A stretch of 64,000 nt of DNA from Vermamoeba vermiformis. Its lineage: Eukaryota > Tubulinea > Echinamoebida. The translations under genes were made by a program, and so were the position numbers. The notes under the pieces were generated by a model, which was given only the letters and a program-made list of their open reading frames with translations, was not told where the DNA came from and made no database searches. How positions within the stretch are numbered: position 1 is the first letter of the stretch; the number at the start of each line of letters is the position of its first letter. The stretch is taken from assembly GCA_045837725.1 (NCBI GenBank), contig JBEWZL010000109.1:372001-436000 (forward strand), written 5' to 3'. This document shows, in pieces, positions 35,178 to 47,191 of this stretch.

Positions 35178-35828
35178 AATAATATTCAAAACAATAAAAA
35201 CCGATTTGTATTCAAACCTCCAACGACGGATGTTGCCTTTTGGGTCCTCATTGGCTTGTAGAGTGGCGTAAATATCAGCAGGTAAGTTATAGTGCATGTA
35301 GAACATATACAGTACCTACTATTCCATTATCTTCTGGATCATTCGATTCAATCTCGATCGAACAGTCTGGATCCTATGTCGAGCTCTAGAACGAATTATT
35401 TATTCTGGAAATTCATTCCGTAAAGTCTAATCTGGCATCGAACATTCGATTGGCGAATTGGGCATCGAAGACTCCCGAACCGTCGCGGTTTCGCAGAAGC
35501 AGATTCAGAATCCAGAACCTTCGCCTTCTACGAATGCTCAATCTCCTTCTAGATAAGAATATTCGCTCGTGCCTCAAAGAACATTCTTTAGCCGTAATCG
35601 ATCTATATCAAAGAAGCTTCGCAATGTTCTTCAGGTTGCTGAAGAATCTTCTTCCCTAATAATAGCACCGAAGCGGAGAACATTCCGACGCCGTGTAATT
35701 CTTTGGCGAATATGTTGTGTTTTTGTGGAGGTAAGTTGAAAGTTTAAACGGATGTGGCACTACGGTCAATTAAAAGTTTTTTTTTACAAGTAAGATTACA
35801 AAAAAGATATTACCATCTTTCTACTATA
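35178..35828. other. Unusually long convergent intergenic region with repeated GAAYATTC motifs
   Basis: Two genes end here facing each other, yet 650 nt separate the stops, while other convergent pairs in the window are 65–240 nt apart. A 69-codon open frame (35450–35659, plus strand) has no family resemblance and was not called. The 8-base inverted repeat GAACATTC occurs at 35440–35447, 35579–35586 and 35678–35685, with GAATATTC at 35557–35564. These are the inner unit of heat-shock elements, but no known start lies nearby. Confidence 0.4.
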
Positions 35829-38682
35829 CTACTCTTTCCAGCAGTTCAAACAAATCTTCGTTTTCAGGCCTTTCTTTTTGATACACTTCGTGCACACGAT
35901 TCTGTTGCACTTTGAGCACTGTTTTTTATCCTAGTAATTCATTCATATTAATATCAACCCTATATAATCATACTACTCGGCATTGTTAATTAATACATAC
36001 CTTTTTCTTTGAGCAATCGCTATTGCAAAGCATGCAGTTGTTGACTGAATCCATGGGCAGAGGTGGAGGTAGACCGCCGGGAGGCAACGACAGACTGCTA
36101 GGTGGAGGAGGCAGTGAGTCTGGAGGAGGAGGAGGCAGGGAGCCTGGTGGTGGTGGTAAGGAGGACGATGAGCCTAATGGCGGAGGTAACGCTGAGCCGG
36201 GTGGTGGAGGCAGATCCGACGTCGGATCTTCTTTCAACACTCCTTTTTGGATCAATGTTTCTGTAGCAGAGCGCTATTAATATCCTTGTTGTTCGCAACA
36301 ACATCCATTATACGTACCTTTCTTAACTCGCGTTTTGAAAAACTTCGATAATTTGTTTTTGACTTTCTCTTTTTTCTTTTTCTTCGCGTCGTCCACGGGT
36401 TCAGCGGTTTGAGGTGGTGGAGGCATGGAAGAGGGAGGTAATGGCAAGTTAGTTGAAGGCGGTGGTGGTGGCATTGAGCCAGGAGGTGGTGGTGGCATGC
36501 CTCCAGGTGGCGGAGGGAAGTGCGAAGGTGGCAAATTGGACGGCGGTGGCAAGTGTGAAGGTGGTGGCAGTGACATGGACTCGCTGCTGCTGGGTGATTT
36601 GGGTGATTGGCGACCAGGACTGATCATTGAGTCTGGCGGGGGCGGTGGCAGAAAACTGTCGCTGGCTGAACCTAAATTACCGCGTGTCAAAACTTCCGCG
36701 TACACGTGACTTTTCAACAAAAAAATCTATATTTGTAATATACTATATATACTAAGTGCTTATATATTAGATAGTAGGTGTCGGGTATATATATAATATA
36801 GTATAGGTATTAGTATATTATTATTAGTATTGTTGATTACGTGTTAAAAATATATTGGGATACACACTATTATCTTTACCGAGCAAAAATCCCCCGACAG
36901 GCGCACTAGACCGCGATCTGTTTTTAAAGTCAAGTTTTTTCTTATTGCTAATGCCACCCGATGAGGCCATGCGCATTGGACCCGGATCCTCTGGTGCTGC
37001 TTCTTCGTCAGGCTTGTTGCCCGTTTGTCTCAAATTGACTTTTGCAAATTCGGGAATCTCCTCTGACATGGCTGTATTATACCATAATTAGCAATTATAT
37101 TTAATTTGACCCGAGAAAAATGAATCAAATCGTAATCTGCCGCAGAATCCTGCTGTATTTCGACCAGAAATAGATCGTTATTGGTTCTATTATAGTACAT
37201 TATATATGACTATAAGCACGTACGTCTCTTTTTAATATCTGATGCTGAAGCAGAAGAAGTTCGTAATTTTACGGCAGTTGGATCAAACATGGCCATTGGT
37301 CGACCACCATCCATCATTCGAACACGCTAAATTAAGTAATACCGATGATTAGTATTATTTTCCATATTAGGAAACTAATGCTATGATTAATTTTCATGAA
37401 CGATTGACGTACTGGTTTGTCTGGTGTTGTTTCGCCATTTTCACCTGATTCTCCTGCAGTACCTAATTATAATTAAATTAATATATTATTATTTTACTAT
37501 ATTTATATTGCTAATATTTACGGCCGTAATGAATTAACAAAAATATCTGGCAAAATTATTACGGCAAGATCTTTTCGTTAGGTGGAAAAATTAATCCGTA
37601 ATTAACCGAAATATCGATAATTAAGCCTTCTTATAGTCATGTCTGTATTCAATATTGACGAGTAATTGCAATTATTTACCTTCAGCGCCAATTTCGCCTG
37701 ACGTCGTGGTGCTCGCCTCGGGAGTTTCAAGTGTTCCTGGTGCTCGGTGTCCTCGGCTCGGAGGTCTTCGATTATTACGTTGAACACGTGCTCGGCTCAC
37801 ATTTGGCTATAAAAGGAAAATATGCCCAAATTAGGAATGTTCTCCATGTGTCAAGATCAAAATTTGCAATTCGTGATTTCAATGTGGTACAATTGAATAA
37901 ATTATATGAGGTGCTCTATCAATATTAACACTAGTATAATAATTAAGCCTGAATTTACGTAATTTATGCAATATATAAAAAAGAATTTTTTTCGCTCGTG
38001 GAACGAAATTCAGATCGAGTTGGCAGCTTATCAAAAGCGATTTAAATTTTAATTTCATATTCAATAAAATTTTTGCAATAGTTTCGATAGACTTACGCTT
38101 GATAGAGTTGGACCAGCGCTTGCTGTTAGCGAATCAAAGAGATGCTGCGTTTTTTTCTTATCATAATCGATGAGCGTGTGATAGGTCCTGACATATGCTT
38201 GTATCAGACTAGCAGCATCGTTTCTATTTTTTTCTTCAATTGCTTGTTTTTCCTCTTCGGTTAGTTCAATCTGCGGTGGTGGAATCTCAATCTGCTGTGG
38301 TTCACTTCCTTCAATCGGCGTACTCCAATCATCTTCTATAGGTGGTGGTATATTATCGCTTGTTTCGCTTGGTTGCGGTGGTAAAGGTAAAGAAACGGCA
38401 TCCGTTTCAGGTTGTGCAGGTAAATCTGGCAAAGTTGGGGGAAGAGGCAGACTTTCGGGAATATTAGGTGTTTCTTGTGCTATGGGAGGAGGCAGGAATC
38501 TATAATAACATAATTAATATCATTTAATTGCGTAATTAATTCAGCGAGGTTTGATCAACGGAAAAAATTTTAATTTAATTATCAACGAAATCAAAAGCTG
38601 AGTATGAAAATGAATATATACCCAACATCCATAGGTGGTAATGGTAGTTCCATTGGAGGCGGGGGTAAGGAGGGAAGATCCA
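35829..38682 (-). CDS. Proline-rich protein with IQ-like motif and C-terminal FYVE-like zinc finger
   Basis: About ten exons. The start MDLPSLPPPPMELPLPP leads into acidic, Pro-rich sequence with an IQ-like calmodulin-binding motif (AASLIQAYVRTYHTLI), then Thr/Gly-rich and basic segments with two short repeats (TAVKLRTSS and FAKVNLRQTG) that loosely resemble actin-binding WH2 ends. Two long polyproline blocks follow (36410–36680 and 36040–36230; PPPPPGSMPPPPP), typical profilin/SH3 ligands, separated by a basic KKKKKEKVKNKLSKFFK. The last two exons give eight cysteines in FYVE-like pairs (CMLC, CSKC, VCTKC, CLNC). Likely a cytoskeleton–endosome adaptor; no orthologue recognised. The junctions near 36340 (donor GTTAAG gives the right frame) and 36860–36715 are uncertain. 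Confidence 0.65.
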
Positions 38683-39114
38683 TTATTTTGAGTATGATAA
38701 TGCAATCTGCAGTACACTTTAGATTATTGCGAGGATAATCGAATGATATGCACTAATATATAAAAAATAGATATGGCTATGTTGTATCACTCGCACTGCT
38801 GGTTTAGACGATTCACTAAAACGGTTTTTTGGCATTATGAAGCTGTGCCGCGAGATTATTGCGAGATTAATCCACGAGACCACAAATGCATGTAATTTAC
38901 GTAATTTATAGTACATACAAACACTTATACTCTTATTTTACAAACTTTTATGAAACTACAAAGCTGGATGGGGCAAAAAGTGCGGTAAACGTAAATTTGA
39001 TGTTCTTTCTCGTGCGTTCGCCTCAGGGTTTAGCGAAGGTACTATTTATAAGTAATAAATAAGTATTACCGTTGTTTCTTGCTTTTTTGTTAGTTTATTA
39101 TTCCAACAAAACAG
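38683..39114. promoter_or_regulatory. Divergent region between the Pro-rich and TPR genes
   Basis: About 430 nt between divergent starts, so it should carry both promoters. No motif recognised. Confidence 0.35.
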
Positions 39115-40575
39115 ATGGACACAGAAGGCATCGTAAAAGTTTTAACTGAGGCTCGCACAGAGATCGATCAATTCAAGTTTGAAGAAGGTGCGAAGCTTTT
39201 GCAAGGCCTGCTTGATGGCCGCAAAGAAAATCCCCTTGTGGAACAGTTCGCATCCGTAATCGAAGGCTGGATCGGCGAAGCTCTCTTCGGATGTGGTCGT
39301 GTAGCTGAATCTATCCCTCATTTAGAGCTGGCTTATAAAATGTCTGAAGAAAATAGCGACCCTGAAGGCCTTGAAATGTTTGCAATGAAGCTCTATGAAG
39401 CGCACCGTTTCCTAGGCGACAAATCCGCGTATGAAAGCTGCTTGAAATTAGTAGAATTATTCAAAAAATATAATAAGCCTGATCTACAAAAGACATTCGA
39501 GAACCAAGCAAAAGTTTTGAGCAAAGGCGAGCCATTAAACAGAATTGCATTAGAAGTTGACGGTGTCAGCTATGAACTCGATGGTAAATTCTATTTATAT
39601 TATATAACGATATAACAATATTAAACACATATTATAATACGTTTATTTTATTTAATACTAATTTTTGAACAAATTTTGATCTTGGATCTGATCTTTTTCT
39701 CTTTAGCTATCAACGAGATTCCAGATTTGAAGACAAAAACAGTCAAATTCAATTTTATTCGCAACAGACCAACTATTCCACTCGCTTTACATTACATCAC
39801 TGCCGGTCGATCGCATCTCGCAAAGGGTGAATACGAACAAGCCCTAGTTCAATACCACACTGCTATTAAAGTCGACCCATACGACCCTACTGCTAAATAC
39901 GAAGAGGCTATTACATACTTGTTGGCTCAACGTTTCGCGGACGGCCTTGAAGCCCTAGAAAAGGTTCGTACCGGCTGCATCCAGATGTCGGCTTAAATCA
40001 TCGTCAATATTAACGGAATGCTTTTAGGTCGAGCAATTAGCTCCTGGTTGGTTCTTAGTGAAACAATATATTTGGATTGCTAGAAAATTAATCGAGAATA
40101 CAATGAGCTACAATACTTTCCAAGTGATCCGTGCACTCGAAGAAGCCAATTTTGGTGTTGAGAAGCAAATTAATGTCAGCGAGAAGTTATTGGTCACTGC
40201 ACCATTAGCTGTGCTTCATTTACAACTAGGCAAGGCTTTGCAACTGAATAACAATGCTGAGCGAGCTGAAGCTAGCTTCAGGTACGTCTTAATATCATTT
40301 AAACAGCAAATATACTACAAATCTATAATATGAAGCACATAAAAATGCTATAATAAGCATTACTAAACCGGTTTCTAACATCGCGTACTGGATTTAGAGC
40401 TGGCCTTGAAAAAACAGATGTTGATGCATGCACTCGCACAAGACTATTATTTGCATTGGCTACAGCTACTTCTAACAAAGAAGAGAAGCACAAACTGCTT
40501 GAAGAGGCTGTGCACTTGAAAGGCCACTTGCCCACTGTTGCGATCTCTTTAGTAACTCAAGCGATTGAGAAATAA
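39115..40575 (+). CDS. TPR-repeat protein
   Basis: Four exons (39115–39583, about 39706–39963, about 40028–40281, about 40399–40575). The protein opens MDTEGIVKVLTEARTEIDQF and consists of helical repeats; the clearest TPR units are AGRSHLAKGEYEQALVQYHT plus AIKVDPYDPTAKYEEAITYL (residues ~190–230) and LQLGKALQLNNNAERAEASF (C-terminal third). No signal peptide or membrane segment. The N-terminal half (EEGAKLLQGLLDG, GEALFGCGRVAESIPHLEL) also looks TPR-like but is more divergent. A co-chaperone or complex-assembly role would be typical, but no clamp residues were checked and no orthologue is assigned. Confidence 0.82.
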
Positions 40576-40734
40576 AGGCGATTAAACGATTTTATACTCA
40601 TATGCTTGTTATATTACATTACTACCCAGGGCAACAAACTGGATCCTTTAAAATTACAAGCTTTTTGTTCCTGCTCGGTTATTCATTTTGCTTCCAAGTA
40701 GGGACTAGTGTAATTATTATTATATATTAATATC

Positions 40735-41519
40735 ATGGAGCAACTACGTAATATGCTGCGGCTTGGTAACGCTGCAGATGATCTCAACTCTGTAAGATCA
40801 ATGTTCGGACTGGGCGAAGTTCCACAACAACAGCCAGGTCTATTATCAGAAGTTAGCTCGTCAATGAGTTTTACTACGGTAATTATAGCCTCTAAAGCGC
40901 TGTCGGATCTAGCGGCGAATTAAAAATTTAATTTTTCATAATTTCTAATATTTACAAAAATTAGAGAGTGATCGGATTTGTAATCAGCTTAATTATTGGT
41001 ATCGGAATGCTATTTATGGTAAGCCAAAAGATTTTCTAGGTCAAAATGTGTGAATGCTGACGTCAGATGTCCTTTAGAGCACCTTCTTCTTGCTCATTCC
41101 TCGTCAATTTGCAAAGTTCTATACACTAGGCACGATATGCTTGCTCGGCAGGTACGAAGCAAATTGTTTATGCAAGATCCAGTCAACTAACCAAACTATC
41201 TGAAAATATCAGTATTATATTCTTAGTTGGCATTAAGAGCCTTCTATCGACGTTATTCTCGAAAGAGCGATATATTTCAACCACTGTATACTTATTATCG
41301 CTATTTGGCACGCTCTATTCTGCTCTCATCGTAAGTACATCCGTCCTTTTACCTCCTTCTTCGACCCTTATTAATCGATATATTTAGATGCAAGCGTTCT
41401 TATTATCACTTATCCTTGTGATTATTCAAATTGCCGCAACAATATGGCTCGGCGCAAGTTTTATTCCGTTCGCGCAAAGTTGCTTGCGATCTTCAGTCGG
41501 ATCAGTCTTGCCAGTTTAA
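40735..41519 (+). CDS. SFT2: SFT2-like vesicle transport membrane protein
   Basis: Golgi/endosome membrane protein of the SFT2/GOT1 group, which supports fusion of endosome-derived vesicles with the late Golgi. Several exons. The cytosolic N terminus is MEQLRNMLRLGNAADDLNSV; four membrane segments follow with family features: RVIGFVISLIIGIGMLFMS, then FYTLGTICLLGSVGIKSLL, YISTTVYLLSLFGTLYSALI and LLSLILVIIQIAATIWLGAS, ending with FIPFAQSCLRS. The order F-x-x-G…YTLGN/T…T-x-VYLLSL…SYIPFA is the SFT2 signature. The stop is only 65 nt from the convergent membrane-protein gene. Confidence 0.9.
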
Positions 41520-41583
41520 TCTTGGAACCGAATCAAGTTATTGTAAATATAACAAGCAATTACTTAGTCTTTTAAAAGTAAAT

Positions 41584-43353
41584 CTAATGTTTATAATACT
41601 CCTGAGAATTGATCGTTGGAGTAGGCTCGTCCAGTAGTCTTTGGAACTCATCGGCTGGCTTAGGCTTGCGCAGTTTGAGGACCAATAGGACTGCTACCAA
41701 TATAAGAACGGCACCTATAATCGATCCGCTAATAATCCAATCAATTGTCGAGTCTTTCTGGTCCGCAGGAGCATTGACAGGTGTCACCACAGGCGAGTTC
41801 TGATCGGTCGGTGCCTCGCTTGGACTTGCGACCGGCTCTGGCTCACTAATGGGTGTATGTGGCACGGGGACTGGGGGTGAAATTGGAGCCACGGGAGGTT
41901 CTACTGGCGGCTTTACAGGTGGTTGAACAGGTGGGGTAACTGGAGGGTTTGTTGGAGGTTCTACGGGCGGCTGAACAGGTGGATTAACTGGCGGTTCTAC
42001 AGGAGGGTTCACGGGAGGCTCTATAGGTGGATTGACAGGTGGTTCAACTGGAGGATTGACTGGAGGCTCTACAGGAGGGTTGACAGGCGGGTTCGTTGGT
42101 GGCTCGACAGGAGGAGTGATAGGTGGATTAGACATCAGTGTATACAAGTCGAATTGCTGGTAGCTCGTGCACGAAGGCGAGGTACATATGACCGCAAAGA
42201 GGCTCGATGAGTTTTGATAAAACAACGTGACGGCACTGCCTTGAATAGACGAGGTCACTTGAGGGGTGAAACTCGCGTCAGTAGCACTTGACAGGAGTAA
42301 TGATTGCACATTCGAGGATGAGCAGTCTTGTGCGTTGCAATACAAGTAACGGACGCTACTAGTAGCACCATTTAACGGGTCTTGCGTGCCCGACCAATAT
42401 ATTCAACTGGCCATCGACTATGGAGGCTTCCATCGTGCAAGTCTGGTTCGTAATAGGTAGTAGCTGACGGTCATATGCGATGGTATAGTTATCCGTGTTG
42501 ATATTAGCAACTAGAAGACCAGACCAACAGCCTTGAACATATGAAGTCCATTCATTATCGAGTGAGGTGCGTGCAATTATGTCATAGTCGCTGGGGCTTC
42601 CATATTGTTGAAGAATAGTCCAAGCATAGCAATTTATATCGGAGCACGTAATGATCTGGACTGAGTCTTGAATTGACGAGATGACGGGAAGAGTTGTGTT
42701 TGGATCGATCTGGATGTCGATGTCGTAGATAGTTGAAAGCTCAATATTCGTCTTATCTCTTCTAAAATAATTATTTTGCATATTGTATCTGATATAGAAG
42801 ATCATTGGCTCGTAATCTGCAATTGCCAAGTGAAGTGTATCATTGCTATCGATTGTAACGGCAAAAATATCGTTCGTACCGCTATTTCTAACTGTAGTTT
42901 TTGTAGCAGATGCACATGTAACGTCATTGCAATAGAGCGCTTTGAGAGATCCGCCATTTTGATAAAGCAAGATTGCTAATTTCGAGAGTGGGCTTACAAC
43001 GGCTTGTAATGAATTAAATAATGTCTGTTCCACTTGTCTAATAATTATATTGCTCGAGCAGGACCCTTTAGGGCAATAGGCAATGCAAATACCGGTGCTA
43101 TTAAAATAATTTTTTTGACATCCGTGCGCGATCAGAATGTCTCCTGCATCTCCAACTGTCACTGCTTGTGCTAAATTTCTACGACCTAAAAATATTAATT
43201 AATACAATATTTAATAATAAAATTAACGCAAAGAATCGGATGTTGAAATCTGTTTTAGGAGCTTTACTTACCGTAAACGGGTAAAATTACTAATAACAAT
43301 ATTAGGGAGGCAGTCAATATAAGCAACCGTTGCGTTGATCTGTAATGCAGCAT
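41584..43353 (-). CDS. Type I membrane protein with Cys-rich repeated ectodomain and PPV-repeat stalk (one frame break)
   Basis: Signal peptide MLHYRSTQRLLILTASLIL… then an ectodomain of repeated units in which a strand pair is followed by a C-x3–4-C pair (ALYCNDVTC, IITCSDINC, LYCNAQDC, VICTSPSC), suggesting a beta-propeller-like or similar solenoid. Next is a stalk built from short PP-V/N/E repeats (NPPVEPPVNPPVEPP type, 41880–42135), a membrane segment (IISGSIIGAVLILVAVLLVL) and a ~30-residue cytosolic tail ending QEYYKH. N-glycosylation sites are frequent. The N-terminal frame meets a stop at 42359–42361; the adjacent frame continues with SSVRYLYCNAQDC, so one +1 shift is needed. Probably a surface or adhesion-type protein; family unknown. 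Confidence 0.75.
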
Positions 43354-43360
43354 CTGATCC

Positions 43361-43372
43361 TGACACGTGTCA
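43361..43372. promoter_or_regulatory. TGACACGTGTCA palindrome in a divergent promoter
   Basis: Perfect 12-base palindrome around a CACGTG core, eight bases upstream of the ATG of the PPV-stalk membrane protein and 240 nt before the small acidic gene on the other strand. The same palindrome occurs at 10866–10879 (14 bases) and 59598–59613 (16 bases). CACGTG is the usual target of bHLH and some bZIP factors. Confidence 0.5.
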
Positions 43373-43611
43373 AACTGAAATTGCTTGCATTATCTTAGTT
43401 GTTGTCAATTGATGTGTCAGCTTGAAGTCGATTCTCAGTCGGACCTAAAATTAGAGTTCAAAATAGCCTCCGAGAGAAATATCTTTGGAAAAGTTGGTTT
43501 GTTGATTTGGTAACCACCAACCAAACATTAAATTTGTTTGATCTGCGGACACGACCACGCATAAAATGGGACCAGTCGCATGTCTTCATTCACTTTATTT
43601 TGCAAGCAGCG

Positions 43612-43870
43612 ATGAACAGTCCGGAAAAGAAAGAAGAAGACGAGACTATGGACGTCGAAACAGATGAATCGGATTCAGAGTCGGAGGAGCTCGAATACGA
43701 CTCTGAGTACGACGATATTGTCGATGAGTAAGTTTTTACGAACAATCCTTCGAATAAAATTTAAATTATCGAGCAGAATGGAGTTTGCACTGGAACTCCT
43801 CCCGATGCCGTTTGGATTTGACGAAGAGAACCCTTGGAAAGATGATTTCCGCGAGGGATCGTCAGGTTAA
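43612..43870 (+). CDS. Small acidic protein, 69 residues
   Basis: Two exons, 43612–43727 and 43777–43870, with a 49-nt GT–AG intron. The N-terminal part is very acidic (MNSPEKKEEDETMDVETDES, then SESEELEYDSEYDD); the second exon gives MEFALELLPMPFGFDEENPW and KDDFREGSS. No family recognised. The second exon is preserved in frame in the duplicated copy (50756–50849) with only two amino-acid changes, which supports it being coding. The splice frame is decided by the AG|A junction giving Glu–Met-Glu-Phe. Intrinsically disordered, possibly nuclear, but this is a guess. Confidence 0.6.
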
Positions 43871-44644
43871 CCAACAAAATTTTGTCCGCGTTTTGCACGT
43901 TACTTTACGAATGCAAGAATATTGTCCCGCGATTCGATCTCGCTTGAATTCTTGAGCCAAGCGATTAATGAATCACACCATGTACATATTCAAAAAAAAA
44001 CCTATAAAAAAATTTATCTATGCAGGCAATTGTATCATCTGTAACAACGCTGCGTTTGTTTTATCCAGATCAAGCTCAAATCGTTCGAAAGCGCTGTTTA
44101 ATGCTGCCGTTTGCGGGAGGCAGAAGAATAAACATTAGAATACACAGTGCACGGCAAGGAGCCTCGATTTGCCACTAGAGACCAATGCCCTTCCATTTTT
44201 GGATTACGCCATTGGTCAGCATTATTTAAAGAGCGGCCAATTGAATCAGTAGGCACCTCCCTTAACAAATTTCAATTTACTATGCAATAGAATGCACAGT
44301 TTATTTCGCTACACGACGAGTACATTTATGCTCGAAATGGAACGGATCTGTTCTTCTTCGGATAATTGCTTCACGACTCTGGTACAACTTGCCCACGAGG
44401 ATTTTAGACCTTAACCACCTTCTTGTACTAATGTTGTGTTTTAGAAATGAAATTTACCTAAATACAGCGAAACTGTTGGCCGGCTTATTTTTAGAAAGAA
44501 TGGACCAATCGCATTTTGCCGGTAGTTCCCAATTAAAAATCGATGTTTCTTTACTCTATCAAGCAAAATTAACATGAACACCACATTAAATTAAGGTTGA
44601 CTTAAGTATAGCTTGGATTTAAGTGAAATGTGCTTTATGCCGGC
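43871..44644. other. Intergenic block, partly absent from the second duplication copy
   Basis: About 770 nt. Roughly 44025–44530 has no counterpart in the second unit, where about 70 unrelated bases stand in its place, so one copy gained or lost around 500 nt. Within it, short open stretches (for example GNCIICNNAAFVLSR) look coding-like but end quickly. No terminal repeats or transposase were seen. Confidence 0.4.
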
Positions 44645-47191
44645 ATGAAGCTCGTTAGAATTGATCTGATCTCGCTTATTATATTATTGCTCGCGAGGGC
44701 ATGCATAAATATAGCATTGGAGCCTATTGTCACTTACGACGAAGCTCTTTCAATCGACCTACGAACAAAGGATTGCACGATCACCGTTACAAAACCGGAA
44801 GAAGTTTCAAACATCGTTTCTTCAGCTCAACAAGGTAATATTTTATTTTTGGCAAACTTAAGTGAATTTATATGACGTGCAAAACGCTCAGGGTAATCCT
44901 GATCAAGACAAAATATAAAAATTATTTTTATTTAATCAGTCCGAATTGATAATTATCCAGGTTCTTTACTAATATTATGGATATTATACTGCAGTATAAT
45001 ATCGTTTACTAATGAATATTCAGGGGATGTAATTTGTTTGTTGCCTGGACTATTTTATCCGGCCCTCTCTTTGACGGAGAATCCTGCACGAGCAAATACT
45101 ACGGATTATATTACTATACGAGTGAATGATGTCAGTCTACTGCCTCCACCTGGTATAAGGATATCCAATGCTTACGAAAGCGTTCTACCTAAAATTGGCA
45201 GATCCGTTATCGAAGGAAGTACGTACCAAAAAGATAACGCTATTGATAACATACTTTTAATAATAATTAACTTAGTAGTAGTACTAAATATGGACCATGT
45301 CTAACGTGGTTGTAAAACTGAACTCTGATAATTCGTTCTAAATATAGATGTGCACCACATTGCCTTTCTTGGAATCGATTTTTACGCGCAAGTGGCGAAC
45401 GCCTTTAGTATAGAGCTGAGACCTATCAACACAACGAACGCGCCGCACCATGTCATTATGGATCGGTGCCTATTTAGAAGTTCTGTTCAGTTGTTTGCGG
45501 CGACTTCTTTCTCAGGCCAGTACATTGCACTATTAAACTCGCATATTACGGGTAAAATAATTCAATATTTAATTCGTAGAAATTATTTGGCTAATTTATT
45601 TTTTTTTGTAGCCGCTGCCTCTTTTGCTACGTATATCGCTGGCGGCTCTGTTATAAAGATCCAAAATAATTATTATGATTTTGAGGGTGTTTTCTTGAAA
45701 ATATCATCTTCCGTTGTGACCAACTCCGATATCGAGATCCGCTACAACAGATTCGAAAAGCGAGGACCGTAAGTACTCCAATGTTGTACCTATTATTGTT
45801 ATTAACAATGTAATAAGTACTAGTAACAATTTTGGGTTTGGTTTATTCCTTTATGAACGAGTATTGATCGAGAGTAACTTCATCGGTACGTGCCACTTTC
45901 ATGATCCGAAAACTTACTTATTTAATTATTTCATTCAGCACCTTCGAAGTTGGACTTGAATATTTATAGTGACTTAATATTGTTTATGAACGATATTGGG
46001 CCTTGCTATCAGCGAGATTTTATTTTTAGAAACAATTGGGCAGAAAACTTTGTGAGAGGTAATTTTTAGTTGAATCATTTATAATTATTAAAGTTAAATC
46101 ATATTTATACAAAAAGGATTACTAAAGATTTTTCCCCAGGTTTTGGTATTTACCCAACAACTAATATATCTGGATCTGTCGCGATGGAGTACTCGATCCA
46201 AGATAATTTTTTGAAAGAAGGCAGTCAGATTATTCCATATTCATCGGGTACAGCTATTAATTTTACTCAAAATACTGTCTTAAATGGGCGCGGATCATAT
46301 TTTAGTGGCATTTACCCAAGGGATCTCAATTACGTCAGTTTCAACTTTGAGCGGAATATTATTGAAGCAGGAGAGTATGGTCTCGCTACTACTAATTTTA
46401 TTCCTATTGTGGATATAATTGGACCACAAAATTGGAATTGGCAAGATAATCTCGTAATTACAAGTACGTTCATAGGAACTTTTCCAAATAATACTTTGCT
46501 GGAATATAACATGACCGACGTTGGTTTTGTTGATATGGAAAATGATAACTATAACTTGCTGCCATCAAGTAAATATAGTGCGGAGAATTATGGCATGCAA
46601 TTAGGCGTGGATATTTGCAAGTTAATTAACACTGCAAAGCTTAATATTGTCGTACCTGACTGTCCACTAGATAGCGTTAATTTACAGCCAAATGAGGTTA
46701 TAGAGATCACAACCGACCTTACCATAAATGGAAATCTGACAATGTACCCAAACTCGACGTTACAAGTGCCGTTCGATGACGGCAAACTTAACGTCTCGAA
46801 CTGTGCAGATTTTGCGGGAATTTTAAATTTGGTGAATACTGCAAACGTTGAAAATGGTACGGAGGTTATTATAGCCTACTATGGATGCTATGGTGGTGGA
46901 GAATTCGACGAAATTTCATTGGTTGACGAATCGGAAGATCCGTGTTTGTTAAAATATGTCAAATTGACATATGCACCAACATATTTATCAGCAACAATAA
47001 CAATTGTCAACACATGCAACGACAGTAATAACAATACGCAACAACTTCCTGGTTGGGCCATAGCAGTGATCATTATCGGCAGCTGTTTGGTGCTCGCAGT
47101 AATATTCATAGTCATTTCTGTGACAGTGGGCCCATGTAAAACGAAAAAGTTCTCAGTTTTTTTACAAAATATATATAATAAGAATAAATGA
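44645..47191 (+). CDS. Right-handed beta-helix surface protein with C-terminal membrane anchor (copy 1)
   Basis: Seven or so exons with short introns. Signal peptide MKLVRIDLISLIILLLARAC; then VTYDEALSIDLRTKDCTITV and GDVICLLPGLFYPALSL, the entry of a pectate-lyase-like beta-helix. Repeated coils follow, with the Asn-ladder look of such folds (IKIQNNYYDFEGVF, SDIEIRYNRF, MEYSIQDNFLKEG, FERNIIEAGEYGL, NWNWQDNLVIT). Many N-x-S/T sites suggest glycosylation. A C-terminal domain (NGNLTMYPNSTLQVPFDDGK) precedes a single membrane helix (WAIAVIIIGSCLVLAVIFIV) and a short basic tail. Probable cell-surface adhesin or polysaccharide-binding or -cleaving protein; catalytic residues not identified. Copy 2 lies at 51169–53646 and differs mainly in the cytosolic tail. 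Confidence 0.82.

Noticed and set aside
35450-35659. 69-codon open frame in the convergent gap
   Set aside because: No family resemblance, Arg/Leu-rich random-looking composition, and no partner exon; not enough to call a gene.
34052-40395. Recurrent CGTACTGGAT and TGGATC words in introns and spacers
   Set aside because: Seen several times (31716, 34064, 40386) but short and without fixed position; without counting against background I cannot claim enrichment.
41880-42135. Tandem PPV-type repeats considered as a satellite
   Set aside because: They lie within an open frame between ectodomain and membrane segment, so they are a coding stalk rather than a separate repeat element.
43777-43955. 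Longer alternative frame (HWNSSRCRLDLTKR…) in the small acidic gene
   Set aside because: It needs a different junction; the AG|A splice gives MEFALELLPMPFGF, which is the frame that keeps both exons open to a stop and is preserved in the duplicate.
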